64,000 nt of DNA from Oscillatoriales cyanobacterium (GTDB lineage Bacteria > Cyanobacteriota > Cyanobacteriia > Cyanobacteriales > Laspinemataceae). Made by a program: the position numbers and the translations under genes. The notes under the pieces are model-generated. The model searched no databases. It saw only the letters and a list, made by a program, of their open reading frames with translations, and was not told the origin of the DNA. Below are positions 8,871 through 18,188 of the stretch, piece after piece (the first letter of the stretch is position 1; each line of letters begins with the position of its first letter). The stretch spans positions 1-64,000 of the forward strand of contig JAABRM010000030.1 in the NCBI GenBank assembly GCA_011390955.1. Direction: 5' to 3'.

Positions 8871-10130
8871 ATGTTGTCAGTTGAAAAAGCTGAGTCAATC
8901 ATTTTCAACCTGGTCAAGCGGTTAGACGATCGGCAGGACGTAGAACGTTTAGACTTGTTATCGGCATCTGGGCGGGTTTTAGCAGCGCCGGTGGTGGGAT
9001 CGATGGATTTTCCCCACTGGGATAATTCGGCGATGGATGGCTATGCAGTCCGTTATGCAGACGTGCGTCACTCTAGCCCAGAAAGGCCGACCGTCTTAAC
9101 GGTGGTTGAGGAAATTCCCGCCGGTAAACCGCCACAAGTAGAAATTAAGCCTGGAATGGCTGCCCGAATTTTAACCGGGTCAATGATGCCCCCAGGGGCG
9201 GATACGGTGGCGATCCAAGAAGAAACCCGACGCCAAGGTCAAGAGGTGGAAATTTTGGCCGCCCCACGAGAAATCGGGGATTTTGTTCGGCATGGGGGGT
9301 CTTTTTATCGGGCGGGAAATCCCCTGTTGCCTGCGGGAATTGCGATCGCCCCCCCAGATATTGCGGTTTTAGCGACAGCGCAATGTCTGGAAGTGCCGGT
9401 ATATCGCCGTCCCAAGGTGGCCATTCTCTCCACAGGCGACGAGTTAGTGACCCCCGGAGCATCCCTGAAACCGGGACAATTGGTGGATTCTAACCAGTAT
9501 GCTTTGACCGCAGCAGTCATAGCCGCAGGGTGTGAAGCGGTCCCGTTGGGCATTGTCCCGGACGATCCGGGCAAGCTGAAACAGGCGATCGCTCATGCCT
9601 TGTCTGTTGCGGATGTTGTCCTCTCCACTGGGGGAGTTTCTGTGGGTGACTATGATTATGTAGAACAAATCCTCACGGAATTAGGCGGTCAAATTCAGAT
9701 TAAATCTGTGGCGATTAAACCGGGAAAACCGTTAACCGTCGCTACATTTCCCCCGTCCACAAGCCAGGGAGATTCTGCCAGAAACTTACTATATTTCGGT
9801 TTACCAGGAAATCCGGTTTCCGCATTGGTGACATTTTGGCGCTTTGTCCAGCCTGCCCTGGGCAAACTCTCTGGATTAAATCATGGCTTTTTGCCAGAAT
9901 TTAGCTTCGCCAAAACTCAGCAAGACTTGCGGGCTGGAGGTCAGCGAGAAACCTATCTTTGGGGTCAAATCCAATCCGTTGATTCTGAATATCAGTTTAA
10001 ATTAGCTGGCGGTAGTCATAGTTCGGGAAATTTGATCAATTTAGCTCAAACGAATGGGTTAGCGATCGTGCCTGTGGGTAAAAAAATAATTCCTGCTGGT
10101 GAAATGGTTCAGGTTATGTGGGTGAAATAA
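8871..10130 (+). CDS. moeA: Molybdopterin molybdotransferase MoeA
   Basis: MoeA inserts molybdate into adenylylated molybdopterin to give Mo cofactor, used for example by nitrate reductase. The 419-residue protein shows the family motifs: DNSAMDGYAV near residue 55, PGADTVAIQEE, the STGDELVTPG segment, STGGVSVGDYDYV in the MoCF-binding domain, and GLPGNPVSALVTFWRF. A strong AGGAGG at 8840 is about 25 nt before the ATG, farther than usual, so translation initiation may be atypical. A heptamer array follows its stop. Confidence 0.97.
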   Translation: MLSVEKAESIIFNLVKRLDDRQDVERLDLLSASGRVLAAPVVGSMDFPHWDNSAMDGYAVRYADVRHSSPERPTVLTVVEEIPAGKPPQVEIKPGMAARILTGSMMPPGADTVAIQEETRRQGQEVEILAAPREIGDFVRHGGSFYRAGNPLLPAGIAIAPPDIAVLATAQCLEVPVYRRPKVAILSTGDELVTPGASLKPGQLVDSNQYALTAAVIAAGCEAVPLGIVPDDPGKLKQAIAHALSVADVVLSTGGVSVGDYDYVEQILTELGGQIQIKSVAIKPGKPLTVATFPPSTSQGDSARNLLYFGLPGNPVSALVTFWRFVQPALGKLSGLNHGFLPEFSFAKTQQDLRAGGQRETYLWGQIQSVDSEYQFKLAGGSHSSGNLINLAQTNGLAIVPVGKKIIPAGEMVQVMWVK

Positions 10131-10316
10131 GGGATATTTGTTGGTTGTTGATTGTTGGTTGTTGATTGTTGTTTGTTGGTTGTTGGTTGTTGGTTGTTGT
10201 TTGTTGGTTGTTGGTTGTTGGTTGTTGGTTGTTGGTTGTTGATTGTTGATTGTTGGTTGTTGGTTGTTGGTTGTTGATTGTTGGTTGTTGATTGTTGGTT
10301 GTTGGTTGACATTTAA
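10131..10316. repeat. Heptanucleotide STRR array (TTGTTGG/TTGATTG)
   Basis: Some 180 nt of TTGGTTG, TTGTTGG and TTGATTG heptamers immediately after moeA. On the minus strand it reads through as an uninterrupted Asn/Gln/Thr-rich frame, an artefact of heptamers repeating in all three phases. Confidence 0.95.
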
Positions 10317-10346
10317 TCAGCAGCTAACAACCAACAATAAATGTTT

Positions 10347-10491
10347 TACAGCTTGTTCAGAAATAATCCGATCTGCTTTCAAAATCCCTCTCCACCTGAG
10401 CGAAGCCTGTCCTGAGCGAAGCCGAAGGGTCGAAGGGTTGGGCCGCCGTCGATTTAGGGCAATGTGTTAAGTGACTGGTGAACAAGCTGTA
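10347..10491. mobile_element. Possible 145-bp MITE with 13-bp terminal inverted repeats
   Basis: TACAGCTTGTTCA at 10347-10359 is repeated in perfect inverted form, TGAACAAGCTGTA, at 10479-10491. The ends are TA/TA, as for IS630/Tc1-type insertions. The interior carries the duplicated module CCTGAGCGAAGCC (10396-10408 and 10411-10423) seen as a dispersed repeat in many bacteria. No ORF is present. No second copy exists in the window, so mobility is inferred only from structure. Confidence 0.5.
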
Positions 10492-10734
10492 TAAATTGAT
10501 TTATTAATATTGATGTGATATTTTATGATAATTTTGGTATATCTAGCCAGATTAATTATAGCATTAAAATTTAATTTATATTATTTTAATTAGAGATATA
10601 ATTGATTTTATTCATAAAGAATAATCAATGTTTTTGACTGATTTTTTCATGGTTAATGAAAAGTTAATGATAAAAAGGTGATGGAATCAGATACGATAGT
10701 GAAGATAGGCGATTTGAGCAGAGAAAAAATTTCC

Positions 10735-11940
10735 ATGACTTCAGTTATTCCCGAAACTCCCAAGCATAAAAAAGCGAAAGCCCTGCGACCCGGTGCGCGG
10801 CGTCCCGCGAAAGAACTTTGTAGCGAATGTGGCCTGTGTGATACTTATTATATCCATTATGTTAAAGAAGCTTGTGCTTTTCTGAATCAGCAGATGTCTG
10901 AGTTAGAACAGGCAGCACATGGGCGCGATCGCAACTTAGATAACCCCGATGAACTGTACTTTGGCGTCCATCAGCAGATGATGGCGGCCAAGAAAAAAGA
11001 CCCGATCCCCGGCGCCCAATGGACTGGGATTGTCAGTAGCATTGCCTGTGAAATGCTCGATCGCGGTCTAGTAGAAGGGGTGGTCTGCGTGCAGAACACC
11101 AAAGAAGACCGTTTTCAACCCATGCCCGTGGTAGCGAGAACCAAGGAAGAAGTGCTCGCTGCCAGAGTGAATAAACCCACCCTTTCCCCCAACTTATCGG
11201 TACTGGAACAAGTAGAAAAATCGGGGATGAAACGGTTACTGGTGATTGGGGTCGGCTGTCAAATTCAAGCCTTGCGATCGGTGGAAAAGCAACTAGGTTT
11301 AGAAAAACTCTATGTGTTAGGCACCCCTTGTGTAGATAATGTTAGCCGCGCTGGGTTACAAACTTTCCTAGAAACCACCAGTAAATCACCGGATACAGTG
11401 GTTCATTATGAATTTATGCAAGATTTTCGGGTTCACTTCAAACATGAAGATGGTTCGGTGGAATTGGTGCCGTTTTTTGGTTTGAATACTAAGAAACTGA
11501 AAGATATTTTTGCCCCTTCTTGTATGAGTTGCTTTGACTATACCAATGGCTTGGCGGATTTGGTGGTGGGTTATATGGGGGCACCATTTGGTTGGCAGTG
11601 GATTGTGGTTCGCAACCAAATCGGCCAAGAAATGTTGGATTTGGTGCAAGATCAACTGGATACTCAGCCGGTGATGTCCCAAGGCAACCGGAAACCCGCC
11701 GTACAACAAAGTATTCCCGCTTACGATCGGGCGGTGACTTTACCAATGTGGGCGGCGAAACTTATGGGGGTGGCGATCGAAAGAATTGGCCCGAAAGGTT
11801 TAGAATATGCCCGCTTTTCCATTGATTCTCACTTTACCCGCAACTATCTTTATGTGAAACGGAATCATCCAGAAAAATTAGCGGATCATGTGCCAGAGTT
11901 CGCCAAGCGGATTGTGAGTCAGTATAAGTTACCGGAATAA
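10735..11940 (+). CDS. bciB: 3,8-divinyl chlorophyllide a 8-vinyl reductase, ferredoxin-dependent
   Basis: BciB reduces the C8 vinyl group of divinyl (proto)chlorophyllide in chlorophyll synthesis. It belongs to the F420-hydrogenase/dehydrogenase beta-subunit family and uses Fe-S clusters and a flavin. Cysteine motifs are LCSECGLCDTYYIHY near the N-terminus, VGCQIQALRSVEK, LGTPCVDNVSR and APSCMSCFDYTNGLADLVVG. The open frame extends upstream to 10678, but family members start shortly before KKAKALRPGARRPAKELC, so the ATG at 10735 is chosen. The gene stands alone, about 190 nt after the MITE-like element. Confidence 0.93.
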   Translation: MTSVIPETPKHKKAKALRPGARRPAKELCSECGLCDTYYIHYVKEACAFLNQQMSELEQAAHGRDRNLDNPDELYFGVHQQMMAAKKKDPIPGAQWTGIVSSIACEMLDRGLVEGVVCVQNTKEDRFQPMPVVARTKEEVLAARVNKPTLSPNLSVLEQVEKSGMKRLLVIGVGCQIQALRSVEKQLGLEKLYVLGTPCVDNVSRAGLQTFLETTSKSPDTVVHYEFMQDFRVHFKHEDGSVELVPFFGLNTKKLKDIFAPSCMSCFDYTNGLADLVVGYMGAPFGWQWIVVRNQIGQEMLDLVQDQLDTQPVMSQGNRKPAVQQSIPAYDRAVTLPMWAAKLMGVAIERIGPKGLEYARFSIDSHFTRNYLYVKRNHPEKLADHVPEFAKRIVSQYKLPE

Positions 11941-12082
11941 TCCCGGATTTTGTCGTTGGTTTGATGGTATTTGGTGGTTGGTTAGTAGGGGCGTGCGTCA
12001 GCATTTGCCCCTATACTATTGGGAAAAATTCCAGTAATCTGGTAATACCATTTACCAAAAATTATGCAACAATAAGTATTTA

Positions 12083-12160
12083 TATTGTAGGGTGGGCAGG
12101 CATTTAACCATCATATATAGTAGGGTGGGTAAAATATGCCTGCCCACCCTACGAATGTTA
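12083..12160. repeat. GTAGGGTGGGC palindromic intergenic repeat, copy A
   Basis: Begins TATTGTAGGGTGGGCAGGC, has a central CATCATATATAG and a second GTAGGGTGGG, then closes GCCTGCCCACCCTAC. It can fold into a long hairpin with GTAGGGTGGGCAGGC pairing GCCTGCCCACCCTAC. The same layout recurs at 35442 and 35599. Confidence 0.85.
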
Positions 12161-12219
12161 GGGGCTGTTGGATGAATTTTTGAAATTGGTATAACGAGTT
12201 GAATCGGACGCGATCTGAG

Positions 12220-12687
12220 ATGAAAAAAAAGCGCGATTTACCCGCGATCGGTTGGCGAGAATGGCTATCTCTGCCAGAGTTGGGAATTGTGGCAGTGAAG
12301 GCTAAAATTGATACTGGGGCTAGATCCTCGGCGATTCATGCTTTCGATCTCCAGACTTTCTTTGCGGAAGGTAAACTAATGGTGCGCTTTAAAGTGCATC
12401 CGTATCAGCGGGATAGCCACACCACTGTCACCAGTGAAGCGGAAGTTTTAGAGGAACGAGAAGTCCGCAATTCTGGGGGACATGCTGAGTTAAGATTAAC
12501 GATTGTCACATTGTTAATGATTGGCGGTTCTGAATGGCCGATTGAACTGACTTTGACGAATCGGGATTTGATGGGCTTCAGAATGCTGTTGGGACGTCAG
12601 GCAGTACGCGATCGCTTCTTGGTGGATCCGGGAAAATCATACTTAGTGAGCAGCAATCTTTCTCCCACCCGAAAAAAACACGCTTAA
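12220..12687 (+). CDS. ATP-dependent zinc protease-like protein (RimB family)
   Basis: Member of the putative ATP-dependent zinc protease family (PF05618), a retropepsin-like fold often encoded next to RimK-type ligases. Visible signature: [17 protein letters not shown] with the aspartate and the IDTGA(R/T)S core, later [10 protein letters not shown]. The ATG at 12220 is preferred over an in-frame TTG at 12199 because family members start just before the [12 protein letters not shown] segment. It ends 11 nt before rimK, so the two are almost surely cotranscribed and act on the same pathway. Confidence 0.88.
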   Translation: MKKKRDLPAIGWREWLSLPELGIVAVKAKIDTGARSSAIHAFDLQTFFAEGKLMVRFKVHPYQRDSHTTVTSEAEVLEEREVRNSGGHAELRLTIVTLLMIGGSEWPIELTLTNRDLMGFRMLLGRQAVRDRFLVDPGKSYLVSSNLSPTRKKHA

Positions 12688-12698
12688 CCAATAATTTT

Positions 12699-13604
12699 AT
12701 GAAAATCGCCATCTTATCTCAAGATATTGCGCTTTATTCTACTCGTAGACTGAAAGAAGCCGGTGAAAAACGGGGTTATGAAATGAAGGTAATCAATTAC
12801 CTCCGTTGTTACATGAATATCACTTCTCATCGACCCATGTTGGTGTACCAAGGGAAACAATTAGAAGACTTTGACGCCGTGATTCCCCGAATTGGTGCGT
12901 CCAAAACATTCTATGGCACCGCAGTGGTGCGGCAGTTTGAAATGATGGGCGTATTTTCTACCAATAGTTCTCAAGCTATTTCTCGTTCTCGGGATAAGTT
13001 GCGTTGCTTGCAATTACTAGCCAGAGAAGGAATTGGTTTGCCGGTGACGGGATTTGCCAATTCTACCCAAGATATTGATGGGTTGATCGAGATGGTAGGC
13101 GGAGCTCCTTTGGTGATTAAATTGTTAGAAGGAACTCAGGGTATTGGCGTAGTTTTGGCGGAAACGCATCAAGCCGCAAAGTCGGTGATTGAAGCGTTTC
13201 GCGGCTTAGATGCCAATATTTTAGTGCAAGAATTTATTAAAGAAGCCGGTGGTGCCGATATCCGGTGTTTTGTGGTGGGGGAAAAAGTGATTGCGGCGAT
13301 GAAACGCCAAGGGGCTCAGGGGGAATTTCGCTCTAATCTTCACCGAGGGGGAACCGCAGAGAAAATTAAGTTAACTCCAGAGGAACGTTCCACCGCAATT
13401 CGGGCGGTGAAAACGATGGGGTTGAAAGTAGCCGGGGTGGATATGTTACGTTCTAATCATGGCCCGGTGGTGATGGAAGTGAATTCTTCCCCTGGTCTGG
13501 AAGGAATTGAGACGGCAACCGGAGTTGATGTCGCGGGTAAGATTATTGAGTTTATTGAGAAAAATGCGGTGAAGGGGAAGATGCGCGATCGGATGCAGTA
13601 TTAA
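12699..13604 (+). CDS. rimK: RimK-type ATP-grasp ligase
   Basis: RimK adds glutamates to the C-terminus of ribosomal protein S6 or makes polyglutamate in enterobacteria; the target here is unknown. The 301 residues fit the family, with an N-terminal domain ([20 protein letters not shown]), the conserved RIGAS and [18 protein letters not shown] segments, and an ATP-grasp core ([58 protein letters not shown]). Coupling with the zinc protease-like gene upstream recalls RimK/RimB gene pairs. Confidence 0.95.
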   Translation: MKIAILSQDIALYSTRRLKEAGEKRGYEMKVINYLRCYMNITSHRPMLVYQGKQLEDFDAVIPRIGASKTFYGTAVVRQFEMMGVFSTNSSQAISRSRDKLRCLQLLAREGIGLPVTGFANSTQDIDGLIEMVGGAPLVIKLLEGTQGIGVVLAETHQAAKSVIEAFRGLDANILVQEFIKEAGGADIRCFVVGEKVIAAMKRQGAQGEFRSNLHRGGTAEKIKLTPEERSTAIRAVKTMGLKVAGVDMLRSNHGPVVMEVNSSPGLEGIETATGVDVAGKIIEFIEKNAVKGKMRDRMQY

Positions 13605-13815
13605 ATTTTTTTAGCCTAACTTTTGCGCGATCGCGGATCGAGCATGAGCGGTTTTCAAAGGTAGTGACTCATTATTCTGTCATGGTTTAATCATAGAACC
13701 AAGGTTCATTAAGATTCCCCGTCAAATACTTTTTAGGATTAAACTAATTTAGGAGGCGATCGCTTTTCTAAAGGATCGGCTTTTCTCCGCAGAATAGCAC
13801 TAGGGTGGAGGATGT

Positions 13816-14904
13816 ATGCTCTTAGGTTTTAAAACTGAACTGAAACTAAACAACTCCGAGCGAACAGCATTAGCCAAACACGCAGGAGTCGCCCGTCATG
13901 CTTGGAACTGGGGACTAGACTTAACTAAGCAAATACTAGACCACAATCGGGATAATCCAGAGGATAAAATTAAGTTTCCCACAGCGATTGACCTGCATAA
14001 GTGGCTGACTACCTTGGTCAAGCCCGAATGTCCCTGGTACTACGAAGTTAGTAAATGCGCTCCTCAATACGCTCTCAGGCAGTTGTCCGACGCTTGGAAA
14101 CAAGCATTCAAGAAAGTTAGGAAACCACCAAGGTTCAAGAAAAAAGGACGTGCTGACAGTTTTACTGTTGATGGTTCGCTCTCCGTTGACCATTTTCGAG
14201 TTAAAGTTCCTGTGATTGGTTGGCTTAAAACATTCGAGCGCTTGCCTACAGGATATCAACCTAAGTCCTTCACAATTAGTCGTACAGCCGACAGATGGTT
14301 TATTAGCTGGAAAATTGAAGTCGAGCCAACCAATGAGCCTAAAACTCATGCTGTTGTTGGCGTTGACCTTGGTGTTAAAGCACTAGCCACACTATCAACT
14401 GGCGAGGTATTTGAAGGTGCTAAGAGTTATCGCAAATATGAGAAAAAACTCTCACGATTGCAATGGCTGAATCGTCATAAAGAGTATGGTTCGGCCAATT
14501 GGAAGAAAGCTCAAATCAAGATAGCCCGCTTGCACCGAAAAATAGCCAACATCCGTAAAGACACATTACATAAGCTCACGACCTATTTAGCCAAGAACCA
14601 CAGCCGAATAGGGATTGAGGATTTAAATGTCTCTGGTATGTTGGCCAACCACAAATTAGCCAAAGCGATTGCCGACATGGGCTTCTATGAGTTCAGACGG
14701 CAGTTGGAGTACAAATGCCAGTTGTATGGAGCAACCTTAATTGTGGTTGACCGATGGTATCCCTCAACCAAGACCTGCTCTAGATGTCACACCAAAAAAG
14801 ACTCAATGCCCTTGTCAGAAAGAGTTTTCCGGTGTGAAAACTGTGGTCTGGAAATTGAGCGGGATTTCAATGCCTCCATTAATTTGGAGATAGCCGCCAG
14901 TTAG
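13816..14904 (+). CDS. tnpB: RNA-guided nuclease TnpB (IS200/IS605-type), no tnpA
   Basis: 362-residue OrfB/TnpB, ancestor-type of Cas12, which cuts DNA guided by an RNA from the element's right end. The catalytic triad appears intact: D184 in GVDLGVK, E268 in GIEDLNVSG, D350 in ERDFNAS. The zinc finger has C321-x2-C324 and C340-x2-C343. Start ATG at 13816 follows GGAGG at 13807-13811. No tnpA transposase is adjacent, so the element is an IS1341-like stand-alone that needs help to move. The right end and guide RNA should lie just downstream. Confidence 0.95.
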   Translation: MLLGFKTELKLNNSERTALAKHAGVARHAWNWGLDLTKQILDHNRDNPEDKIKFPTAIDLHKWLTTLVKPECPWYYEVSKCAPQYALRQLSDAWKQAFKKVRKPPRFKKKGRADSFTVDGSLSVDHFRVKVPVIGWLKTFERLPTGYQPKSFTISRTADRWFISWKIEVEPTNEPKTHAVVGVDLGVKALATLSTGEVFEGAKSYRKYEKKLSRLQWLNRHKEYGSANWKKAQIKIARLHRKIANIRKDTLHKLTTYLAKNHSRIGIEDLNVSGMLANHKLAKAIADMGFYEFRRQLEYKCQLYGATLIVVDRWYPSTKTCSRCHTKKDSMPLSERVFRCENCGLEIERDFNASINLEIAAS

Positions 14905-15050
14905 GTGGTGTTAGCCTGTGGACTGGTGAGTGCCGACACTACCAGAATGAAGCAGGAAGTAGGTTCCAAAGATGTCCACTTGTGGGTAACTTTGGGTAAG
15001 TCTTATGTAACGGTCGGGATACGAAGGGTCGAAATTCTGGGGAAACCGGG
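14880..15050 (+). ncRNA. Candidate omega RNA / right end of the tnpB element
   Basis: In known IS200/IS605 elements the guide RNA starts near the 3' end of tnpB and ends at the element's right boundary. The 140 nt after the stop have no ORF and contain several imperfect G/C-rich stems. The exact end cannot be placed from one copy; placement is positional inference only. Confidence 0.3.
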
Positions 15051-15119
15051 GGAATTGCCCCAACAAAATACTGAAGCCCAATATTTCAGGGTTCAACGCA
15101 GTAGCGAGGGTTTTTTTGA

Positions 15120-16541
15120 ATGGATGCTCAAGAACTGTTAAAAGCATACGCCGCCGGAGAAAGAGATTTTTGTGGGATCGATCTCAAAGGGGCTAACCTC
15201 AAAGGGGTTGATTTAAATGGTGTTGACCTCAGCGGTGCTGACCTCAGTGGGGCGAACCTCAGTGGATCTAACTTAAGTGAAACAGAACTCCGCAGCAGCA
15301 ACTTTACCGGGGCCGATCTCAGTGATGCGGATTTATATGATGCCAGACTCAATAGTGCCAGACTTAATCGAGCCAATTTAAAATTAGCCAACCTCAGTAG
15401 CGCCAATTTGCAAAAAGCCTCCCTGAGTCATGCGGACTTGCGAGATAGTAAACTCTTTGGTGCTTATCTAAGTTCCGCTGACTTAAGCTATGCGGATCTC
15501 AGACGAGCGGACTTATTTCGGGCTTACTTATTTCGGGCTTATTTATACTGTGCTGATTTAAATGGGGCGCACTTAATTGGGGCTGACTTAATTAGAGCCA
15601 ATTTAACTGGGGCTGATTTAAGTAAATCCCATTTAAAAGATGCCAAATTAGAATTCGCTAACCTGGCTGGAGTTAATCTCACGGAAGCGGATCTGACTAG
15701 GGCAAAAATGAGTGAAGCCCAACTTTATAATGCCGATTTAACCGGGGCTAATTTAGAGTATGTAGAATTAGTCAATGCCCAATTATTTTCTAGCAAAATG
15801 GTGGGAGCAAATTTACTTGAAGCCGACCTCAGAGGGGCGAAATTAAGTGAGGCGAATCTGAGCAAAGCCAATCTCACTGGAGCGGATTTATACTCCACAA
15901 ATATGACTCGTGCGGACCTGAGTGGTGCGAATTTGACCAGAGTTCATTTTAGTCTGGCGAATTGGAGTGAGGCGAATCTGAATCAGGCGAATATGACCGA
16001 TGCTAAGTTAACGGAAATTATCGGCACTCTGGGACAAGGCCATGATTCAAAGTTCCCCGAAGTTCATGGCCAAATGGCCACGGAATTAGTGATCCCGCAT
16101 TCAATCTCTTTAAAAGATAAAAAATTTGTTATGCTGGGGCGTCATCAGAATGCGGATTTGCGTTTTATTTCGCCGATGGTTTCTCGGCGTCATGCGACTA
16201 TTGAAACGGACGATCGAGGGCGTTATATTTTACAGGATCAAAATAGTACCAATGGGGTATTTGTTAATCGGCAAAGAGTGAAAGAACCTGTGGTTTTAAC
16301 CGATGGTTCGACGATTCAAATCGGTATATTTACTTTGTTGTTAGTGGGCGATCGCTTACAATTGCCCATGATTGGACATTATCGGCAATTGAGTGGTGAC
16401 AAAACTACCGAAAATATGGCCGAAAAAAAACTGGCCAACTTGAGCGGTGCGAACCTATATGGAGCAATTCTTCAAGGGGTTCATTTAGAAAAAATTAACC
16501 TGAGTGGTGCCATTATGCCCGATGGCACGATTTATGAATGA
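15120..16541 (+). CDS. Pentapeptide-repeat protein with embedded FHA domain
   Basis: 473 residues. About residues 20-300 are near-perfect A(D/N)LxX pentapeptide repeats, which form a right-handed beta-helix. Residues about 325-415 form an FHA domain: it has MLGRHQNADLRFISPMVSRR-type GR and SR..H motifs and the NSTNGVFVNRQRV segment, and binds phosphothreonine. After the FHA the pentapeptide pattern returns briefly (LANLSGANLYGAILQGVHL). Start ATG at 15120 follows GAGGG. No membrane segment is seen. Role unknown; probably a scaffold recognising phosphorylated partners. Confidence 0.92.
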   Translation: MDAQELLKAYAAGERDFCGIDLKGANLKGVDLNGVDLSGADLSGANLSGSNLSETELRSSNFTGADLSDADLYDARLNSARLNRANLKLANLSSANLQKASLSHADLRDSKLFGAYLSSADLSYADLRRADLFRAYLFRAYLYCADLNGAHLIGADLIRANLTGADLSKSHLKDAKLEFANLAGVNLTEADLTRAKMSEAQLYNADLTGANLEYVELVNAQLFSSKMVGANLLEADLRGAKLSEANLSKANLTGADLYSTNMTRADLSGANLTRVHFSLANWSEANLNQANMTDAKLTEIIGTLGQGHDSKFPEVHGQMATELVIPHSISLKDKKFVMLGRHQNADLRFISPMVSRRHATIETDDRGRYILQDQNSTNGVFVNRQRVKEPVVLTDGSTIQIGIFTLLLVGDRLQLPMIGHYRQLSGDKTTENMAEKKLANLSGANLYGAILQGVHLEKINLSGAIMPDGTIYE

Positions 16542-16783
16542 TTTGTTGATTGTTGGTGGTTGTTTGTTGGTTGTTGATTGTTGATTGTTGGTGGTTGTTA
16601 GTTGTTTGTTGGTGGTTGGTGGTTGATTGTTGTTTGTTGATGGCGAAAAGTAAGGAGAAATAACAAACAACAATCAACAATAGAATCCCTACCCAAGAAC
16701 AAAGAACAAAGAACAAAGAACAAAGAACCAATAACAAAGAACAAACAACAACCAACAATCAACAATCAACAATCAACAAATTA
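16542..16783. repeat. STRR heptamer array with two opposite arms
   Basis: TTGTTGG/TTGATTG units from about 16545 to 16640, then after a short spacer the complementary CAACAAT/CAAAGAA units to about 16780. The opposite arms could pair as a large imperfect hairpin. It fills the gap between the convergent pentapeptide-FHA and DUF445 genes. Confidence 0.9.
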
Positions 16784-18013
16784 TTATTGCCAAAGGAGAA
16801 TTATGGTTTGCATACAACCGACAATTAGACCTAAGACTCCTCCTAGATTAACGATCGCCTGTAATTCACTTTTGACAATGCCATTGATGGCATTTTCTAA
16901 TTCTTCGGGAGAGGTGGCTTTCACCCGATTAATAATTACTCGATCGATGTTTAAAATGGGGATAGCTTTGGCGACTAAATTTTCTAGGTCTCGTTCTAAG
17001 TATCGTTCTAAAATTAGGGCTAGTTCGTGACTGACTAATCCCAGGGATTTACTGACTACGGCAGATTTTTGTAAGCGAGTTAAGATTAAACTAGATACTT
17101 TTTGCCAGTCAATTGAGCTACTTAAGCCTAATAATAAATCGGTGCCGCTGGTTTGCAGGTAGTTGCGGACACTATCGCGGATGGTTTTCCGCAGTTGCTT
17201 GACGGTGGATAAGGGCAGATTTTGCAAGGAAAGAGTTTGAAACCATTCTTCGATGCGATCGCGCAGTTCCAGGGCAACAATTAAATCCCGAATGCGATCG
17301 TTTGACTTTTCTTTTTCATCTAAACAAAATGTCCGCAACCGCGTCAAGGTGCTGCGTAATCCAATCAGGTTGGCAACAACCCAATAAGTGCCACTACTTT
17401 GTTCCCGAAATCCTTCATCAATGGTATGAATATTGCGATCGGTGAGAAAATCCACCAACACTTGTCGAATCATATCTGGGGGCAATACCACATCTAACAG
17501 CCAATTAGCTAGTTGATGGGCTTGGGCGCGATTTAATTGAATTTCTAATAAAACTTGGTCAAAAATTTGATCGAGTTGTTCTTGTAAAAAGCTTTCATCT
17601 TTGGCTAACACTTTTAACATTCTCGGCAAAGATTGGCCGAGAAAATCATGGAGAATTCCCGCCAAAATTTGCGCTGTTTTGGCTTCCGTATCGGACTTAA
17701 TCTGATCCATTGCCATTCGCAATAGCCAGTTAATTGCCCCTTCCATGCGTTCGGTTTGCAGCAACCTTCTGGCCAAGTTTTGCAACTCTTCTGGGGTTAA
17801 TAAAGACCCCATAATGGTGTCAGAAACCCTTTTAGCTAGACGTTCTTGATTTCGGGGAATTAATCCGGGGGTAAACGGCAAGCGACGCTCGCCAATGTAA
17901 ATCGCTCGATAAGGACGAAATAACATTTTAATGGCGATATCATTGGTAAAATAACCAATAATGCCACCGGCAATGGGCGGACCAATATAAATAAATAAGT
18001 TAGATAAATTCAT
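16784..18013 (-). CDS. DUF445 family membrane protein
   Basis: A 409-residue protein (from the ATG at 18013; the frame is open to 18052) of the DUF445/YheB-type family. The N-terminus has a hydrophobic segment with the conserved [20 protein letters not shown] and [16 protein letters not shown] motifs. The middle is long amphipathic helices, and the C-terminus ([19 protein letters not shown]) is a second membrane segment. A hairpin between it and menG suggests separate transcripts. Its function is unknown. Confidence 0.9.
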   Translation of the reverse strand: MNLSNLFIYIGPPIAGGIIGYFTNDIAIKMLFRPYRAIYIGERRLPFTPGLIPRNQERLAKRVSDTIMGSLLTPEELQNLARRLLQTERMEGAINWLLRMAMDQIKSDTEAKTAQILAGILHDFLGQSLPRMLKVLAKDESFLQEQLDQIFDQVLLEIQLNRAQAHQLANWLLDVVLPPDMIRQVLVDFLTDRNIHTIDEGFREQSSGTYWVVANLIGLRSTLTRLRTFCLDEKEKSNDRIRDLIVALELRDRIEEWFQTLSLQNLPLSTVKQLRKTIRDSVRNYLQTSGTDLLLGLSSSIDWQKVSSLILTRLQKSAVVSKSLGLVSHELALILERYLERDLENLVAKAIPILNIDRVIINRVKATSPEELENAINGIVKSELQAIVNLGGVLGLIVGCMQTIILLWQ

Positions 18014-18065
18014 CGGCGATCGAGGGCGAATGATTTTACAAGAATTCCTCAAATAGAGAGGATAA

Positions 18066-18145
18066 AAACCACAGAGACATACAGAAGAGACACAGAGGAA
18101 ACAGAGATTTGCTTAGTGGTTTATGTGTCTCTGTGGTGATTTTTT
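18066..18145 (-). terminator. Hairpin with T tract between menG and the DUF445 gene
   Basis: Perfect arms ACCACAGAGACA (18069-18080) and TGTCTCTGTGGT (18128-18139) with about 47 nt between them, containing secondary repeats of ACAGAG. On the minus strand the second arm is followed by TTTTTATCC, as in a terminator after menG. The long loop makes it more like a dispersed repeat acting as terminator. Confidence 0.55.
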
Positions 18146-18188
18146 TCATAAAAAAATGTCAAAAAACAACCAATAAAACCAATAAAGA

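Noticed and set aside
10109-10470. Asn/Gln-rich ORF on the minus strand and Leu/Val-rich ORF on the plus strand
   Set aside because: Same reason, in the TTGTTGG array after moeA.
13816-14904. Considered whether TnpB is inactivated
   Set aside because: Catalytic D184, E268, D350 and the four cysteines are all present and the frame is intact.
16485-16758. ORFs in the STRR between the pentapeptide-FHA and DUF445 genes
   Set aside because: Repeat-derived open frames without initiation signals.
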